This document shows, one piece after another, positions 1-6,509 of a stretch of DNA of 26,644 nt (its first letter is position 1; each line of letters starts with the position of its first letter). Location: positions 1-26,644 of IMG/VR virus record IMGVR_UViG_3300017963_002423. One strand, 5' to 3'. The DNA is from a virus. Position numbers and translations under genes: made by a program. The notes under the pieces are model-generated. The model had not been told where the DNA came from and searched no databases. It saw only the letters and a list, made by a program, of their open reading frames with translations.

Positions 1-137
1 ATTCTTTTAAGCTCATCACTTAAGGTTAAAAGCGGAGCGATCTTACCCATATAGCCATCAGCCTTTGAAATTGCTTCAAAAACTTCTCCAATTTCTGCAA
101 CATCCTTAACAACATCAATCATTTGTTGACTAGGCAT
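1..137 (-). CDS. Partial small protein, N-terminal 45 residues, unknown
   Basis: This reading frame starts at ATG 137 and runs off the left edge of the window. It begins MPSQQMIDVVKDVAEIGEV and stays open for all 45 visible codons. A strong Shine-Dalgarno sequence (AGGAGGA, 141-148 on the complement) sits 5-6 nt upstream and fixes the start. The visible part is predicted helical, acidic and soluble, with no signal peptide or membrane segment. It lies just downstream of two small membrane proteins, where phages often keep lysis or other accessory genes. I do not recognise the family. The 74-bp spacer before it is unusually long for this window, so it may have its own transcription start. Confidence 0.7.
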   Translation of the reverse strand, partial: MPSQQMIDVVKDVAEIGEVFEAISKADGYMGKIAPLLTLSDELKR

Positions 138-211
138 AGATCCTCCTTTGGAATATTTAATTTTATGATTTTTTATTATTATACTATATTGGCAGGTTTT
201 CTAAAATCCCG
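138..211 (-). promoter_or_regulatory. A/T-rich spacer with ribosome binding site and -10-like box
   Basis: This is one of the few real spacers in the window. On the minus strand it carries TATAAT at 183-178 and a consensus ribosome binding site at 141-148. No good -35 hexamer stands 16-18 nt upstream of the TATAAT, so the promoter is only a possibility in very A/T-rich DNA. No hairpin followed by a T-run was seen, so I do not call a terminator. The ribosome binding site is certain; the promoter is weak. Confidence 0.3.
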
Positions 212-481
212 TTATTTTTTCTTTAAATTCTTACGACACCATTCGTCTAAAGCATCAATCTTAGCTTCAAGCCTTGCTATTCTTTCGGATATTTCTCTAA
301 TATCTCGCTTTAAATTCTGTGAATCATAATTATCTCTAATATCAGAATCAACTATGGCATCAATTTTATCAGAGTTGCTTTCTGTCTTTTGATATAAAAC
401 ACCAGCACCAAAGATATAAACTGCTAGTGTTAGGAAAATTCCAAGTGATTTATATACTTCTCTATGCCTGTCTGTCACCAT
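212..481 (-). CDS. Small membrane protein: one TM helix plus coiled coil
   Basis: From ATG 481 the protein is about 89 residues: a short charged N-terminus, one hydrophobic helix (LGIFLTLAVYIFGAGVLY), then a charged stretch. It ends in a heptad-like amphipathic segment (IREISERIARLEAKIDAL) and a Lys-rich tail. This fits a bitopic inner-membrane protein with a coiled-coil domain, as in Rz-type spanins or some holin-associated proteins, but no diagnostic motif proves a lysis role. The start is uncertain. In-frame alternatives are ATG 508 or 505, GTG 478 and TTG 535, and none has a clear ribosome binding site. Translation is probably coupled to the preceding overlapping gene. Confidence 0.65.
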   Translation of the reverse strand: MVTDRHREVYKSLGIFLTLAVYIFGAGVLYQKTESNSDKIDAIVDSDIRDNYDSQNLKRDIREISERIARLEAKIDALDEWCRKNLKKK

Positions 482-689
482 CTTCTCGTATGAAAAGTGT
501 TTCATCATCGTTATAAACTGGATCACGTTTTTCAATCCTTTGAAAAGTACCTTGTGGAGTCATGACAACTTGTCTTTTAATCCCAGGGATTTCTTTTTCA
601 AGCTCGATGATTTTCGGTCTAGTAACATAATATAGAATTATGAGATTTATAACAATTAGAGTTGATAATAAAATAATCAGAACTTGCAC
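462..689 (-). CDS. Small single-pass membrane protein, 75 residues
   Basis: The frame starts at GTG 689, preceded by AGGAGA with 5-nt spacing inside the end of the acetyltransferase gene. The N-terminus is a strongly hydrophobic helix (VLIILLSTLIVINLIILYYV), followed by about 50 charged residues, giving a signal-anchor topology. There is no lipobox cysteine, so it is not a u-spanin lipoprotein. It overlaps the acetyltransferase upstream by 13 bp and the coiled-coil membrane protein downstream, so the two membrane proteins are likely made together. Holin or spanin-like function is possible from position and topology only; alternatively the pair is part of the envelope-modification cassette that precedes it. 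Confidence 0.65.
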   Translation of the reverse strand: MQVLIILLSTLIVINLIILYYVTRPKIIELEKEIPGIKRQVVMTPQGTFQRIEKRDPVYNDDETLFIREDGDRQA

Positions 690-1195
690 TCATCTCTCCT
701 AAGACAATAAAGATAAGCGTCTAAGAATATTCCATTCTTAAAATAATAATCTGGCCTAAAACCAGTCTCTTTAAATCCTAATGATTTAAACATCTTTCTA
801 GCTGGATTACTTTCAAAACTTTCACCCCAAATCAGATTTAAGTTAAGCTCATTAAATCCAAATTTTATCAATGTCTTAAGACCTTTTTGAGCCAAGCCCC
901 TTTTCCTGTATTTAGGAAAGATATATAATGAGAATTCTGCTCTTTGATTCATATGATCAATATCTGTAAGGCCACATACTCCAATGAGCCCATTGGAAAA
1001 GTTATGAAGCTCAAACATCATAATCGATGGGTCTTGATCTTGCCTTTTATACCACTCAGCCTGTTGCATTTCAGATATTTCACCTACCTGCCTACACCAG
1101 CTTCTTACATCAACATCATTTCTAGCAAGCCGATACCTTTCAAGGTTTTTCTCCTTTAAAGGAACCATAAAGACATCTTGGTCATATTCAATCAT
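677..1195 (-). CDS. GNAT N-acetyltransferase, PseH/RimJ-like
   Basis: This 172-residue protein belongs to the GCN5-related acetyltransferase fold, which moves an acetyl group from acetyl-CoA to an amine. The acetyl-CoA-binding motif A is visible as YRKRGLAQKGLKTLIKFGF (Q/R-x-x-G-x-A/G type). The usual C-terminal half-site follows (NPARKMFKSLGFKETG, where an Asn precedes the last helix and the LGF-x-x-x-G turn). Length and layout match the RimJ-like branch that includes PseH, which acetylates the C4 amino group of UDP-linked amino sugars in pseudaminic acid synthesis. It is the last enzyme of the sugar cassette and its ATG overlaps the preceding stop by 4 bp. Its PseH-like role is inferred from neighbours; a protein or peptide substrate cannot be excluded. 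Confidence 0.85.
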   Translation of the reverse strand: MIEYDQDVFMVPLKEKNLERYRLARNDVDVRSWCRQVGEISEMQQAEWYKRQDQDPSIMMFELHNFSNGLIGVCGLTDIDHMNQRAEFSLYIFPKYRKRGLAQKGLKTLIKFGFNELNLNLIWGESFESNPARKMFKSLGFKETGFRPDYYFKNGIFLDAYLYCLRRDECKF

Positions 1196-1389
1196 TTAGG
1201 CTCGCCATAGAATTTATACATTAGCTTTACGACATCAAAAGCATTAATAGGTTGGTTAGGCTTATATCCTGTAAACTCTTGAAAGTTCTTCATCCAGACT
1301 TGAGCCTTTGCATCTGTCTCTTTCCCCATCTTATCAAGATGAACAACAGCGTCCGCTAGCTTGTCGTAAGTTGTAGAATCATTTTCCAT
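1192..1389 (-). CDS. Unknown 65-residue protein within the sugar cassette
   Basis: ATG 1389 is chosen over an upstream in-frame start at 1440 because GGGAG lies 7 nt before it and because it shortens the overlap with the aminotransferase to 11 bp. The product is small, predicted alpha-helical and soluble, beginning MENDSTTYDKLADAVVHL and rich in Lys, Asp and Phe/Trp. It has no Cys, signal peptide or membrane segment. The DSTT near the N-terminus is not the DSL phosphopantetheine site of an acyl carrier protein. Its position between aminotransferase and acetyltransferase, with 4-bp coupling to the latter, suggests a role tied to the cassette, but I cannot assign one. Confidence 0.7.
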   Translation of the reverse strand: MENDSTTYDKLADAVVHLDKMGKETDAKAQVWMKNFQEFTGYKPNQPINAFDVVKLMYKFYGEPK

Positions 1390-2572
1390 TTCTAACTCCC
1401 ATTGAAAAAGGGCTTTGAGGCATTTGGTGCTTAAACTCAAAACCGTCTTTGATTTTATTTAACACTCCCTTGCAAATCTGAAGCGTACTATCCATTTCTT
1501 TAATATGACCAAAAGTGAAGAACCATGACTTGCAAAATAGAATCTTTGATTTTGCCATCTCGGCCATGAAATTTGCAATATTTACATCAGAACCTTTAAA
1601 CACTCCCCTAGTAGGATATCCCTCAATGGTTACAGGTCCGCCAATAGCATTAAATTTATCTATGAATTCTTGACCTTTTTCCCACAGAAAATGGATTTTA
1701 TAGTCTGAGTTCTTTTGGACTAGCTCGCATACCTTATAGCAAGATGCGAGCGATAACACTTCTCCTGCGAACGTAGTAGAAACAAAAACCTGTTTATCAT
1801 CCATGATGTCGGCTTTTGCTCCTACTGCAGCCAATGGTAGACCATTAGCCATTGCTTTGCCAATAACAATCATATCCGGAATGATACCAAATGAATTCGA
1901 TACACTATATTTATCAAACCTAAAGCTTGTTATGACTTCATCAAATATTAACAGCGCCCCTGTATCATCGCACTTCTTTCTTAAGTCCTTAAGCCACTGA
2001 ATCCAGTCTTTATCAGTCCTTGTTATCACAGGTTCGATAATAACCGCAGCAGTATTAGAATCAATAGAGTCAAGGCTGATATACTGAATAATATTAGGAT
2101 CATCAGGCACCCCTTTGTGCGGTAATGTTAGGCTTACAAATTGATCATGATATCCATGATACCCATGAGATACCACTTTAGTCCTACCAGTTGCAGCTCT
2201 TGCATATTTCAAAGCTGCAGAACACGCTTCAGATCCAGACTTCAAAAACTTCCATCTATCAACAAAAACAAATATCTCTTTGAGCTTCTCTGCAGTCTCA
2301 ACTTCAGTAGTAGTGGGCAATGAATGGGAAAACCCACCATACATGTATTTCATAATATGCCTGTTTATATGATCATTGCCATATCCAAGAAAATTAGTCC
2401 CTAACCCACAAATATAATCAAGGTATTTAGCATCTTTTTCATCGTATAAATAAACATCATGACCATGCTTGATATGACTAGGATAAACACCACTAATTAA
2501 CATATCAGGATGCTTTGAATTAGTTAGAGCACCCTGTGAAATACAATTATCAGCTCTATGCTTCCAATTCAT
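1379..2572 (-). CDS. PLP class-III aminotransferase, GSA-aminomutase-like sugar aminotransferase
   Basis: The 397-residue protein has the full fold-type I, class-III aminotransferase pattern. The PLP phosphate-binding loop is SGSEA (112-116) and the aromatic stacking segment is HGYHGYHDQF (136-145). The pyridine-N aspartate lies in FDEV (210-213) and the Schiff-base lysine is K239 in IGKAMANGLPL. The TTFAGE motif (267-271) resembles glutamate-1-semialdehyde aminomutase. Heme synthesis is unlikely in this context. GSA-type aminotransferases occur beside NeuB and SpsF-like cytidylyltransferases in bacterial surface-sugar clusters, where they are presumed to aminate a keto-sugar intermediate. 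The canonical PseC/LegC enzymes are DegT-type, so this is a non-orthologous choice. The start overlaps the cytidylyltransferase stop by 4 bp. Confidence 0.9.
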   Translation of the reverse strand: MNWKHRADNCISQGALTNSKHPDMLISGVYPSHIKHGHDVYLYDEKDAKYLDYICGLGTNFLGYGNDHINRHIMKYMYGGFSHSLPTTTEVETAEKLKEIFVFVDRWKFLKSGSEACSAALKYARAATGRTKVVSHGYHGYHDQFVSLTLPHKGVPDDPNIIQYISLDSIDSNTAAVIIEPVITRTDKDWIQWLKDLRKKCDDTGALLIFDEVITSFRFDKYSVSNSFGIIPDMIVIGKAMANGLPLAAVGAKADIMDDKQVFVSTTFAGEVLSLASCYKVCELVQKNSDYKIHFLWEKGQEFIDKFNAIGGPVTIEGYPTRGVFKGSDVNIANFMAEMAKSKILFCKSWFFTFGHIKEMDSTLQICKGVLNKIKDGFEFKHQMPQSPFSMGVRNGK

Positions 2573-3273
2573 ATAATATAAAACCTATCTGCTGAGCTTT
2601 TGGATTTTGCCTTTTTGGTCTTATCAGAGCATATCTTTTGGTATGTCCTAACAAAATCAAGATCTTCTTCTGTATCTACTGAAAGCTTTAAATGAGATAT
2701 ATCAAGCCTTCCTATAACATTAGCCATCAAATAACCTTGTGGTTTTTGCTTTCTGATAAGTGTTGTTACATGCTCAAGATCAAAGTCATCTTCTGCATTT
2801 TCACACACCCATGAAAGCATCTTTGAAGACATGACCTCGCAGTCCCATCCATCAGGGTGCATCCTGTGATCTGGGTCTACATTAGAAACATAATCAAGAT
2901 CATATTGTACTGCTTTTGTAATATGATGAGAAATTATCTCAGGTGGTATCAAAGGGCAGTCTGAAGTTATGCGAACGACATAATCATGATCAGCAAGCTC
3001 AGAGTACCTAGAAAGAACATTATGCTCATCACCAGTAACAATATATAAATCTCTTCTATGCCTGTATATTTCACCAAGCTTATCCCCTTCAGGAATTAAA
3101 AGAGCAACATCAACTTCTAAGTTTTTAGGACCTCGGTTTAAATACGTTGCTGACTTTTGGGCGGCTTTTATAACCCACTCCAACATCGGTTTTCCGTTGA
3201 TCTCCATCATGCACTTTTTTGGGAGTCTCTGGCTTGTCATCCTTGCCTGAATCCCTATAACCACCCTTGACAT
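2569..3273 (-). CDS. Cytidylyltransferase, SpsF/NeuA-like (CMP-sugar activation)
   Basis: The 234-residue product matches the nucleotidyltransferase family that contains SpsF and CMP-acylneuraminate synthetases, which transfer CMP from CTP to a nonulosonic acid. The nucleotide-binding N-terminus IGIQARMTSQRLPKK (6-20) carries the Q-A-R-x-x-S-x-R-L-P signature. TGDEHNVLSRY (80-90) and TSDCPLIPPEI (103-113, with the metal-site aspartate) follow, then the later DFDLEHVT segment. ATG 3273 is chosen because GGAG stands about 9 nt upstream and the catalytic domain starts right after it. A longer form from 3306 is less likely. The C-terminus has a Lys/Ser-rich tail. It overlaps the oxidoreductase gene by 149 bp in another frame, which is unusual. 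Confidence 0.88.
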   Translation of the reverse strand: MSRVVIGIQARMTSQRLPKKCMMEINGKPMLEWVIKAAQKSATYLNRGPKNLEVDVALLIPEGDKLGEIYRHRRDLYIVTGDEHNVLSRYSELADHDYVVRITSDCPLIPPEIISHHITKAVQYDLDYVSNVDPDHRMHPDGWDCEVMSSKMLSWVCENAEDDFDLEHVTTLIRKQKPQGYLMANVIGRLDISHLKLSVDTEEDLDFVRTYQKICSDKTKKAKSKSSADRFYII

Positions 3274-3859
3274 ATTTTCCACTCCAAATCCTTTTGTGTG
3301 ACTCAATAATGTATTCTCTGTTTTCCTTTGGGTCCTTAAGCCATGAATCTAGCATATCAACATACGACTTATTCACTTCTTCCAAAGTCAGCTTTTTACC
3401 GTTGATCATGCACTTCCAAACAGGGCTGTCGTTGTTAATATAACAATCGCCTTTCGCTAGACCTATGATATTAAGGCAGTCCCATTCGATTCCATCTTTT
3501 CCAGTGTTGTAATAGTCATAATAAGTGGGACCATCACCATCAATACCTCTAATGAAAGCATATTGATTTACCATGGTTAGATTGATATCAAGATCAAGTA
3601 TCGATTCAAGAGCACCAAATTCACAAGATACTGGCTTTTCACATAAAATAGGTACGCCAAGTCTCTGCAATTCTTTAATGTTAAAGATATGTTCTGCAGT
3701 AGGTGAGCATATGATAATGCCTTCTACACCCACAGTGGTCAAACACTGGCCCCAAGTATCTTCATCAAACAACATGGGAGTTTTCCCAAGATACCTTAGA
3801 ATAGCTTGATATCTAGTTCCCATAGATCCTGAAGCACCAATTATTGCTATATTATCCAT
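3125..3859 (-). CDS. Short Gfo/Idh/MocA-type NAD-dependent oxidoreductase
   Basis: This 244-residue protein starts at ATG 3859 (AAAGGG 6 nt upstream; 8-bp overlap with the dehydratase). The NAD(P)-binding Rossmann start is GASGSMG (8-14). CSPTAEH (51-57) and the family-defining EKP (74-76) follow, so the nucleotide-binding half is intact. The C-terminal half is much shorter than the usual 330-360 residue family. The last 49 or so residues are basic, low in predicted order and out of frame over the next gene, so they may be a read-through tail after loss of an earlier stop. In sugar clusters these enzymes oxidise or reduce a sugar ring position; the substrate here is unknown. A frameshift or assembly error near 3270 is an alternative. 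Confidence 0.8.
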   Translation of the reverse strand: MDNIAIIGASGSMGTRYQAILRYLGKTPMLFDEDTWGQCLTTVGVEGIIICSPTAEHIFNIKELQRLGVPILCEKPVSCEFGALESILDLDINLTMVNQYAFIRGIDGDGPTYYDYYNTGKDGIEWDCLNIIGLAKGDCYINNDSPVWKCMINGKKLTLEEVNKSYVDMLDSWLKDPKENREYIIESHKRIWSGKYVKGGYRDSGKDDKPETPKKVHDGDQRKTDVGVGYKSRPKVSNVFKPRS

Positions 3860-4673
3860 TGAACACCCTTTCAATCATCCCCACCAAAACATCCATAGGA
3901 ATCTGTATGGCTGGATCATCAGACCTGTAACAATAATCATGGTTAGATTCTAATACTTCATGAATCTTCTCACCTGGCCTTATGCCAGTCTCAACAAGAT
4001 CAAAAACACCAACACCCATATACGCTGCCATGGCACCAGCGACTTCAACAACTTTAGCAGCTCCCATCTCAGGTATATGTATTCCTTTGATTAATGATCT
4101 TTTAATCATGAATTTTGCAGCATCATCTATATGAATCCAGAAACGAGTCATATCTGTATCTGTAATATATACAGCATTTTCCTTTTCAAGGGTTTCTTTA
4201 AATGAGTGAAGAACAGAACCACGGCTTCCAAGAACATTACCCCAGCGCATGACAGAGCCGCCCTTAGAAAGAACATATTTCTCAGCCATCATTTTAGAGG
4301 CACCATACGCATTAATAGGCAAAACAGCTTTATCAGTGCTCGAAAAAATATACTTAGCACCATTTTCAATCGCCCAATTACAAGTATTAATAGTTCCATT
4401 TGTATTCACATCATAACAAAATTCAACGTTATACTCTGCAGTGTCAACATGCTTCATGGCTGCCAAATTATAGACTATTTTAGGCTTAACCATTGTTTTC
4501 CAGTGATGATCTCTTACATCACCTACAATATATTTAAACCCTGGGAAAAGCTTCTGCATCTGTTTTTGCTTAAGCTCACACCTTGAAATAATGCAAACTT
4601 CATCTTTAGACTTTTCAAATTGCCTAGCTAATGCATTACCTAAAGTCCCGGTTCCACCAAATATTACAATCAT
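3852..4673 (-). CDS. UDP-N-acetylglucosamine 4,6-dehydratase-like SDR (PseB/CapD type)
   Basis: The 273-residue product is an extended short-chain dehydrogenase. The NAD-binding motif is GGTGTLG (6-12). The family marker AAMKHV (71-76) is followed by SSTDKA (111-116) and the catalytic Y-x-x-x-K at Y123 and K127. RWGNVLGSRGS (143-153) and TDTDMTRFWI (171-180) are hallmark segments of PseB/FlaA1/CapD enzymes. These dehydrate UDP-GlcNAc to a 4-keto-6-deoxy sugar, with C5 epimerisation in PseB. This is the committed first step of pseudaminic acid and related sugar pathways. ATG 4673 is preceded by GAGGG and overlaps the upstream stop by 4 bp. PseB and CapD activity cannot be told apart by eye. 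Confidence 0.9.
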   Translation of the reverse strand: MIVIFGGTGTLGNALARQFEKSKDEVCIISRCELKQKQMQKLFPGFKYIVGDVRDHHWKTMVKPKIVYNLAAMKHVDTAEYNVEFCYDVNTNGTINTCNWAIENGAKYIFSSTDKAVLPINAYGASKMMAEKYVLSKGGSVMRWGNVLGSRGSVLHSFKETLEKENAVYITDTDMTRFWIHIDDAAKFMIKRSLIKGIHIPEMGAAKVVEVAGAMAAYMGVGVFDLVETGIRPGEKIHEVLESNHDYCYRSDDPAIQIPMDVLVGMIERVFNG

Positions 4674-4882
4674 TTGACATCCCTCGGCGACCATTGAAAC
4701 ATCTCAGATGGATTTGAAATCTGAATAGTGCAGACAGCACCGCCATTCAACAACTCAGCCAATAGATGATCTGCATCTTTTGTAAGTTGAACTTGAGGCT
4801 CTTTTTTCTTTTTAAGGTATAGAAATAAGGTAAGTAAGTTTGAAATGCCAAGTAAGGCACAAAATCCAATTAAATATTCCAT
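4670..4882 (-). CDS. Small membrane-anchored protein heading the sugar cassette
   Basis: From ATG 4882 (GGGA about 7 nt upstream) the protein is 70 residues. It opens with one hydrophobic helix (YLIGFCALLGISNLLTLFLY), then KKKKE on the cytoplasmic side by the positive-inside rule, then about 40 soluble residues ending PSEMFQWSPRDVK. It is the first gene after the cassette promoter and is coupled by 4 bp to the PseB-like gene. It could anchor enzymes at the membrane or act on the host envelope; the family is not recognised. A TTG start 12 nt further upstream is possible but weaker. Confidence 0.65.
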   Translation of the reverse strand: MEYLIGFCALLGISNLLTLFLYLKKKKEPQVQLTKDADHLLAELLNGGAVCTIQISNPSEMFQWSPRDVK

Positions 4883-4910
4883 AAAATATCCCAAACAGTA
4901 ATTTGTAAAA

Positions 4911-4940
4911 ATGTTACCATCTAAGATTTTAATATGTCAA
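4911..4940 (-). promoter_or_regulatory. Sigma70-like promoter for the sugar cassette
   Basis: On the minus strand a perfect -35 hexamer TTGACA (4940-4935) is followed after 18 bp by TAACAT (4916-4911), a 4/6 match to TATAAT. Transcription would start near 4904, about 20 nt before the first start codon of the cassette at 4882. It lies in a 54-bp gap between the tail-fibre block and the sugar genes, where a new transcription unit is expected. The -35 overlaps the stop codon of the preceding gene. The spacing is slightly long and the -10 imperfect, so activity is plausible but not proven. Confidence 0.5.
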
Positions 4941-5320
4941 TTGCTTTCTAGTTTAGCCCAATTATCGCAAGCCATAATCTGAATCCATTTTATGACCTTA
5001 ACTTCTTCCGGCTTTGAAAACCAATTAGAAAGATCCTTAGAAGAATAATAATCGCCCTTATAGTCTTCAGGCTTATCTTTATTGTTAAGCCATACAATGT
5101 CAGGCTTGTACCAATCAACTATGTTGAAATCATTAGCTATCTCAATATAATCTTCATAAACTTCAAATTTAGGATAAAAAGGCTTACCATCGTTTGTAGA
5201 CCATTTATCAGATTTAGCATCGTATACAATATATTGACTTTGATCCCATCCTTTATATTTAAATCTCTTTTGATCTACTTCCTTGTTTAACTCTTTTATT
5301 TTTTCTTCAAAGTTAGACAT
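4937..5320 (-). CDS. Unknown 127-residue protein after the fibres, possible fibre chaperone
   Basis: ATG 5320 has GGGA about 6 nt upstream and follows the fibre stop codon directly. The protein is charged, rich in Lys, Asp, Tyr and Trp (for example WDQSQYIVYDAKSDKWS), with no membrane segment and no cysteine-rich motif. Small proteins encoded just after a tail fibre often act as fibre assembly chaperones or cap the fibre tip. That is a positional guess; I see no Caudo_TAP-type signature. An ATG at 5332 in the same frame would add four residues but lies inside the fibre coding end. Confidence 0.6.
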   Translation of the reverse strand: MSNFEEKIKELNKEVDQKRFKYKGWDQSQYIVYDAKSDKWSTNDGKPFYPKFEVYEDYIEIANDFNIVDWYKPDIVWLNNKDKPEDYKGDYYSSKDLSNWFSKPEEVKVIKWIQIMACDNWAKLESN

Positions 5321-5322
5321 TT

Positions 5323-6501
5323 TTAATCCCATTCAGATGCTATAGTTGTCTCATCATTGATTTTCTCTATTGACCACCAAGGATAAAATATAGTGCTATT
5401 TGTTCCTGCAACAATATCTAGATCAAATGAATTTGAAGCACTAGAAAATGAAAGTATATATGTGCTTGTAATTCCTAAAACGTTTATCTGCTCTCCACTT
5501 AAAGATCCAGTAGAGTTATATCCAACATACCAATCATTTGCTCCAGATAAGGCTACATCTGCATTGTTTAATTGCGGCTGCATATAACAAGCTTCATCAG
5601 GCGCTTGCCTCCATTGCTGTGCTCCAACCGTAACTCTATAAACACCTTGAGGTATTGATGTCTTTGAAAGCTGACCAGTAGATGATGTGTTGTTATATGT
5701 GCTGGATGATTGATTTACTAGATACTTCCAAGTTTTCTTAAGAGCTGTTATATGCCACTCAGTCTGATCACACTGAACAGTTACAGACTCATTAATATAA
5801 TCAAGGTCTATGGTGGCTTCACCATCTATAGTTTCAGCGTTTTCACCGTCTACAGTAACTTTACCTGAAGCTGAATCTACCTTCTTAATAGTAATGATCC
5901 GGCCATCGTTATCAGCAGCGGTCGGTAAAGTAATCGTTCTATTAGTAGTTGATGTAGTCACATAAACAGATGATACTCCATCTATATCTGTTATCGGATA
6001 TGCTGCAGACTTTGCTTCATTATAAGATGCAAGTGTTTTTATCTGTGCACCGTTTGTATCGAAATATGTGAAACCACCTAAATCTAGCTCAGTACCATCT
6101 GCAGTTGATTTTAAATAAGTTGAAGAACTTGAATTGAAGAATACAGAGCCACCATCTGTTACAGCATTATCAAGACTTATAGAACGCCAGCACTGTGCTG
6201 ATGATCCTAGTGTGTAAGTGGCATCTGTTTTTGGCTCTATATTTGAAGCAACATATCCTATGAAGGTGATGTCATCAGACGTCGCATTCCCTAAAGTAAC
6301 CGCACCATTAAATGTCGCTGTGCTTGCGAAAGTGGCTGCCCCATTGAATTGCGCAGCACCACCAGCAGTCAATGCACTTATAGTGAAGTCCTTGGTCCCA
6401 TCAGAAGTACCATTAATAATGTCAGTGAAATTCTGATTTATCTCTGATGCTTCTAAAGTAGTGCCATTAGAAAATGAATATGTAACACTAATATTAGCCA
6501 T
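5323..6501 (-). CDS. Tail fibre-like protein 1, 392 residues
   Basis: The protein begins MANISVTYSFSNGTTLEASE and is low in charge and rich in Thr, Ser, Gly, Asn and Ala, with many short beta-strand repeats (for example AATFASTATFNGAVTLGNAT). Residues 1 to about 250 form a module shared with the next-door paralogue, including TAADNDGRIITIKK and VDGENAETIDG. The last 140 residues are unrelated and probably carry the receptor- or glycan-binding tip. Such beta-repeat N-termini with exchangeable C-termini are typical of phage fibres in aquatic phages. ATG 6501 has AGGA about 7 nt upstream. It is a virion protein by style and position; exact attachment is unknown. Confidence 0.8.
   Translation of the reverse strand: MANISVTYSFSNGTTLEASEINQNFTDIINGTSDGTKDFTISALTAGGAAQFNGAATFASTATFNGAVTLGNATSDDITFIGYVASNIEPKTDATYTLGSSAQCWRSISLDNAVTDGGSVFFNSSSSTYLKSTADGTELDLGGFTYFDTNGAQIKTLASYNEAKSAAYPITDIDGVSSVYVTTSTTNRTITLPTAADNDGRIITIKKVDSASGKVTVDGENAETIDGEATIDLDYINESVTVQCDQTEWHITALKKTWKYLVNQSSSTYNNTSSTGQLSKTSIPQGVYRVTVGAQQWRQAPDEACYMQPQLNNADVALSGANDWYVGYNSTGSLSGEQINVLGITSTYILSFSSASNSFDLDIVAGTNSTIFYPWWSIEKINDETTIASEWD
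5752..6501 (-). repeat. Fibre module copy A (paralogous 5' segment)
   Basis: This coding segment is paralogous to 6858-7577. The encoded residues share the same start, the INGTSDGTKDF segment, TDGTELD-GGFTY-like segments and the VDGENAETIDG motif. DNA identity is locally near-perfect, for example the 25-bp stretch at 5921-5945 equals 7036-7060. It indicates a tandem gene duplication or a recombination hot spot between the fibre genes. Confidence 0.8.
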
Positions 6502-6509
6502 GATGATTC

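Noticed and set aside
1379-2572. Heme biosynthesis glutamate-1-semialdehyde aminomutase
   Set aside because: The family resemblance is real, but the gene is embedded in a sugar-nucleotide operon with no other tetrapyrrole genes.
677-4882. Cassette as host chromosomal DNA joined to a phage contig
   Set aside because: Strand, tight overlaps and composition continue smoothly from the fibres to the small membrane proteins, and another pathway gene (NeuB) is inside the phage late block.
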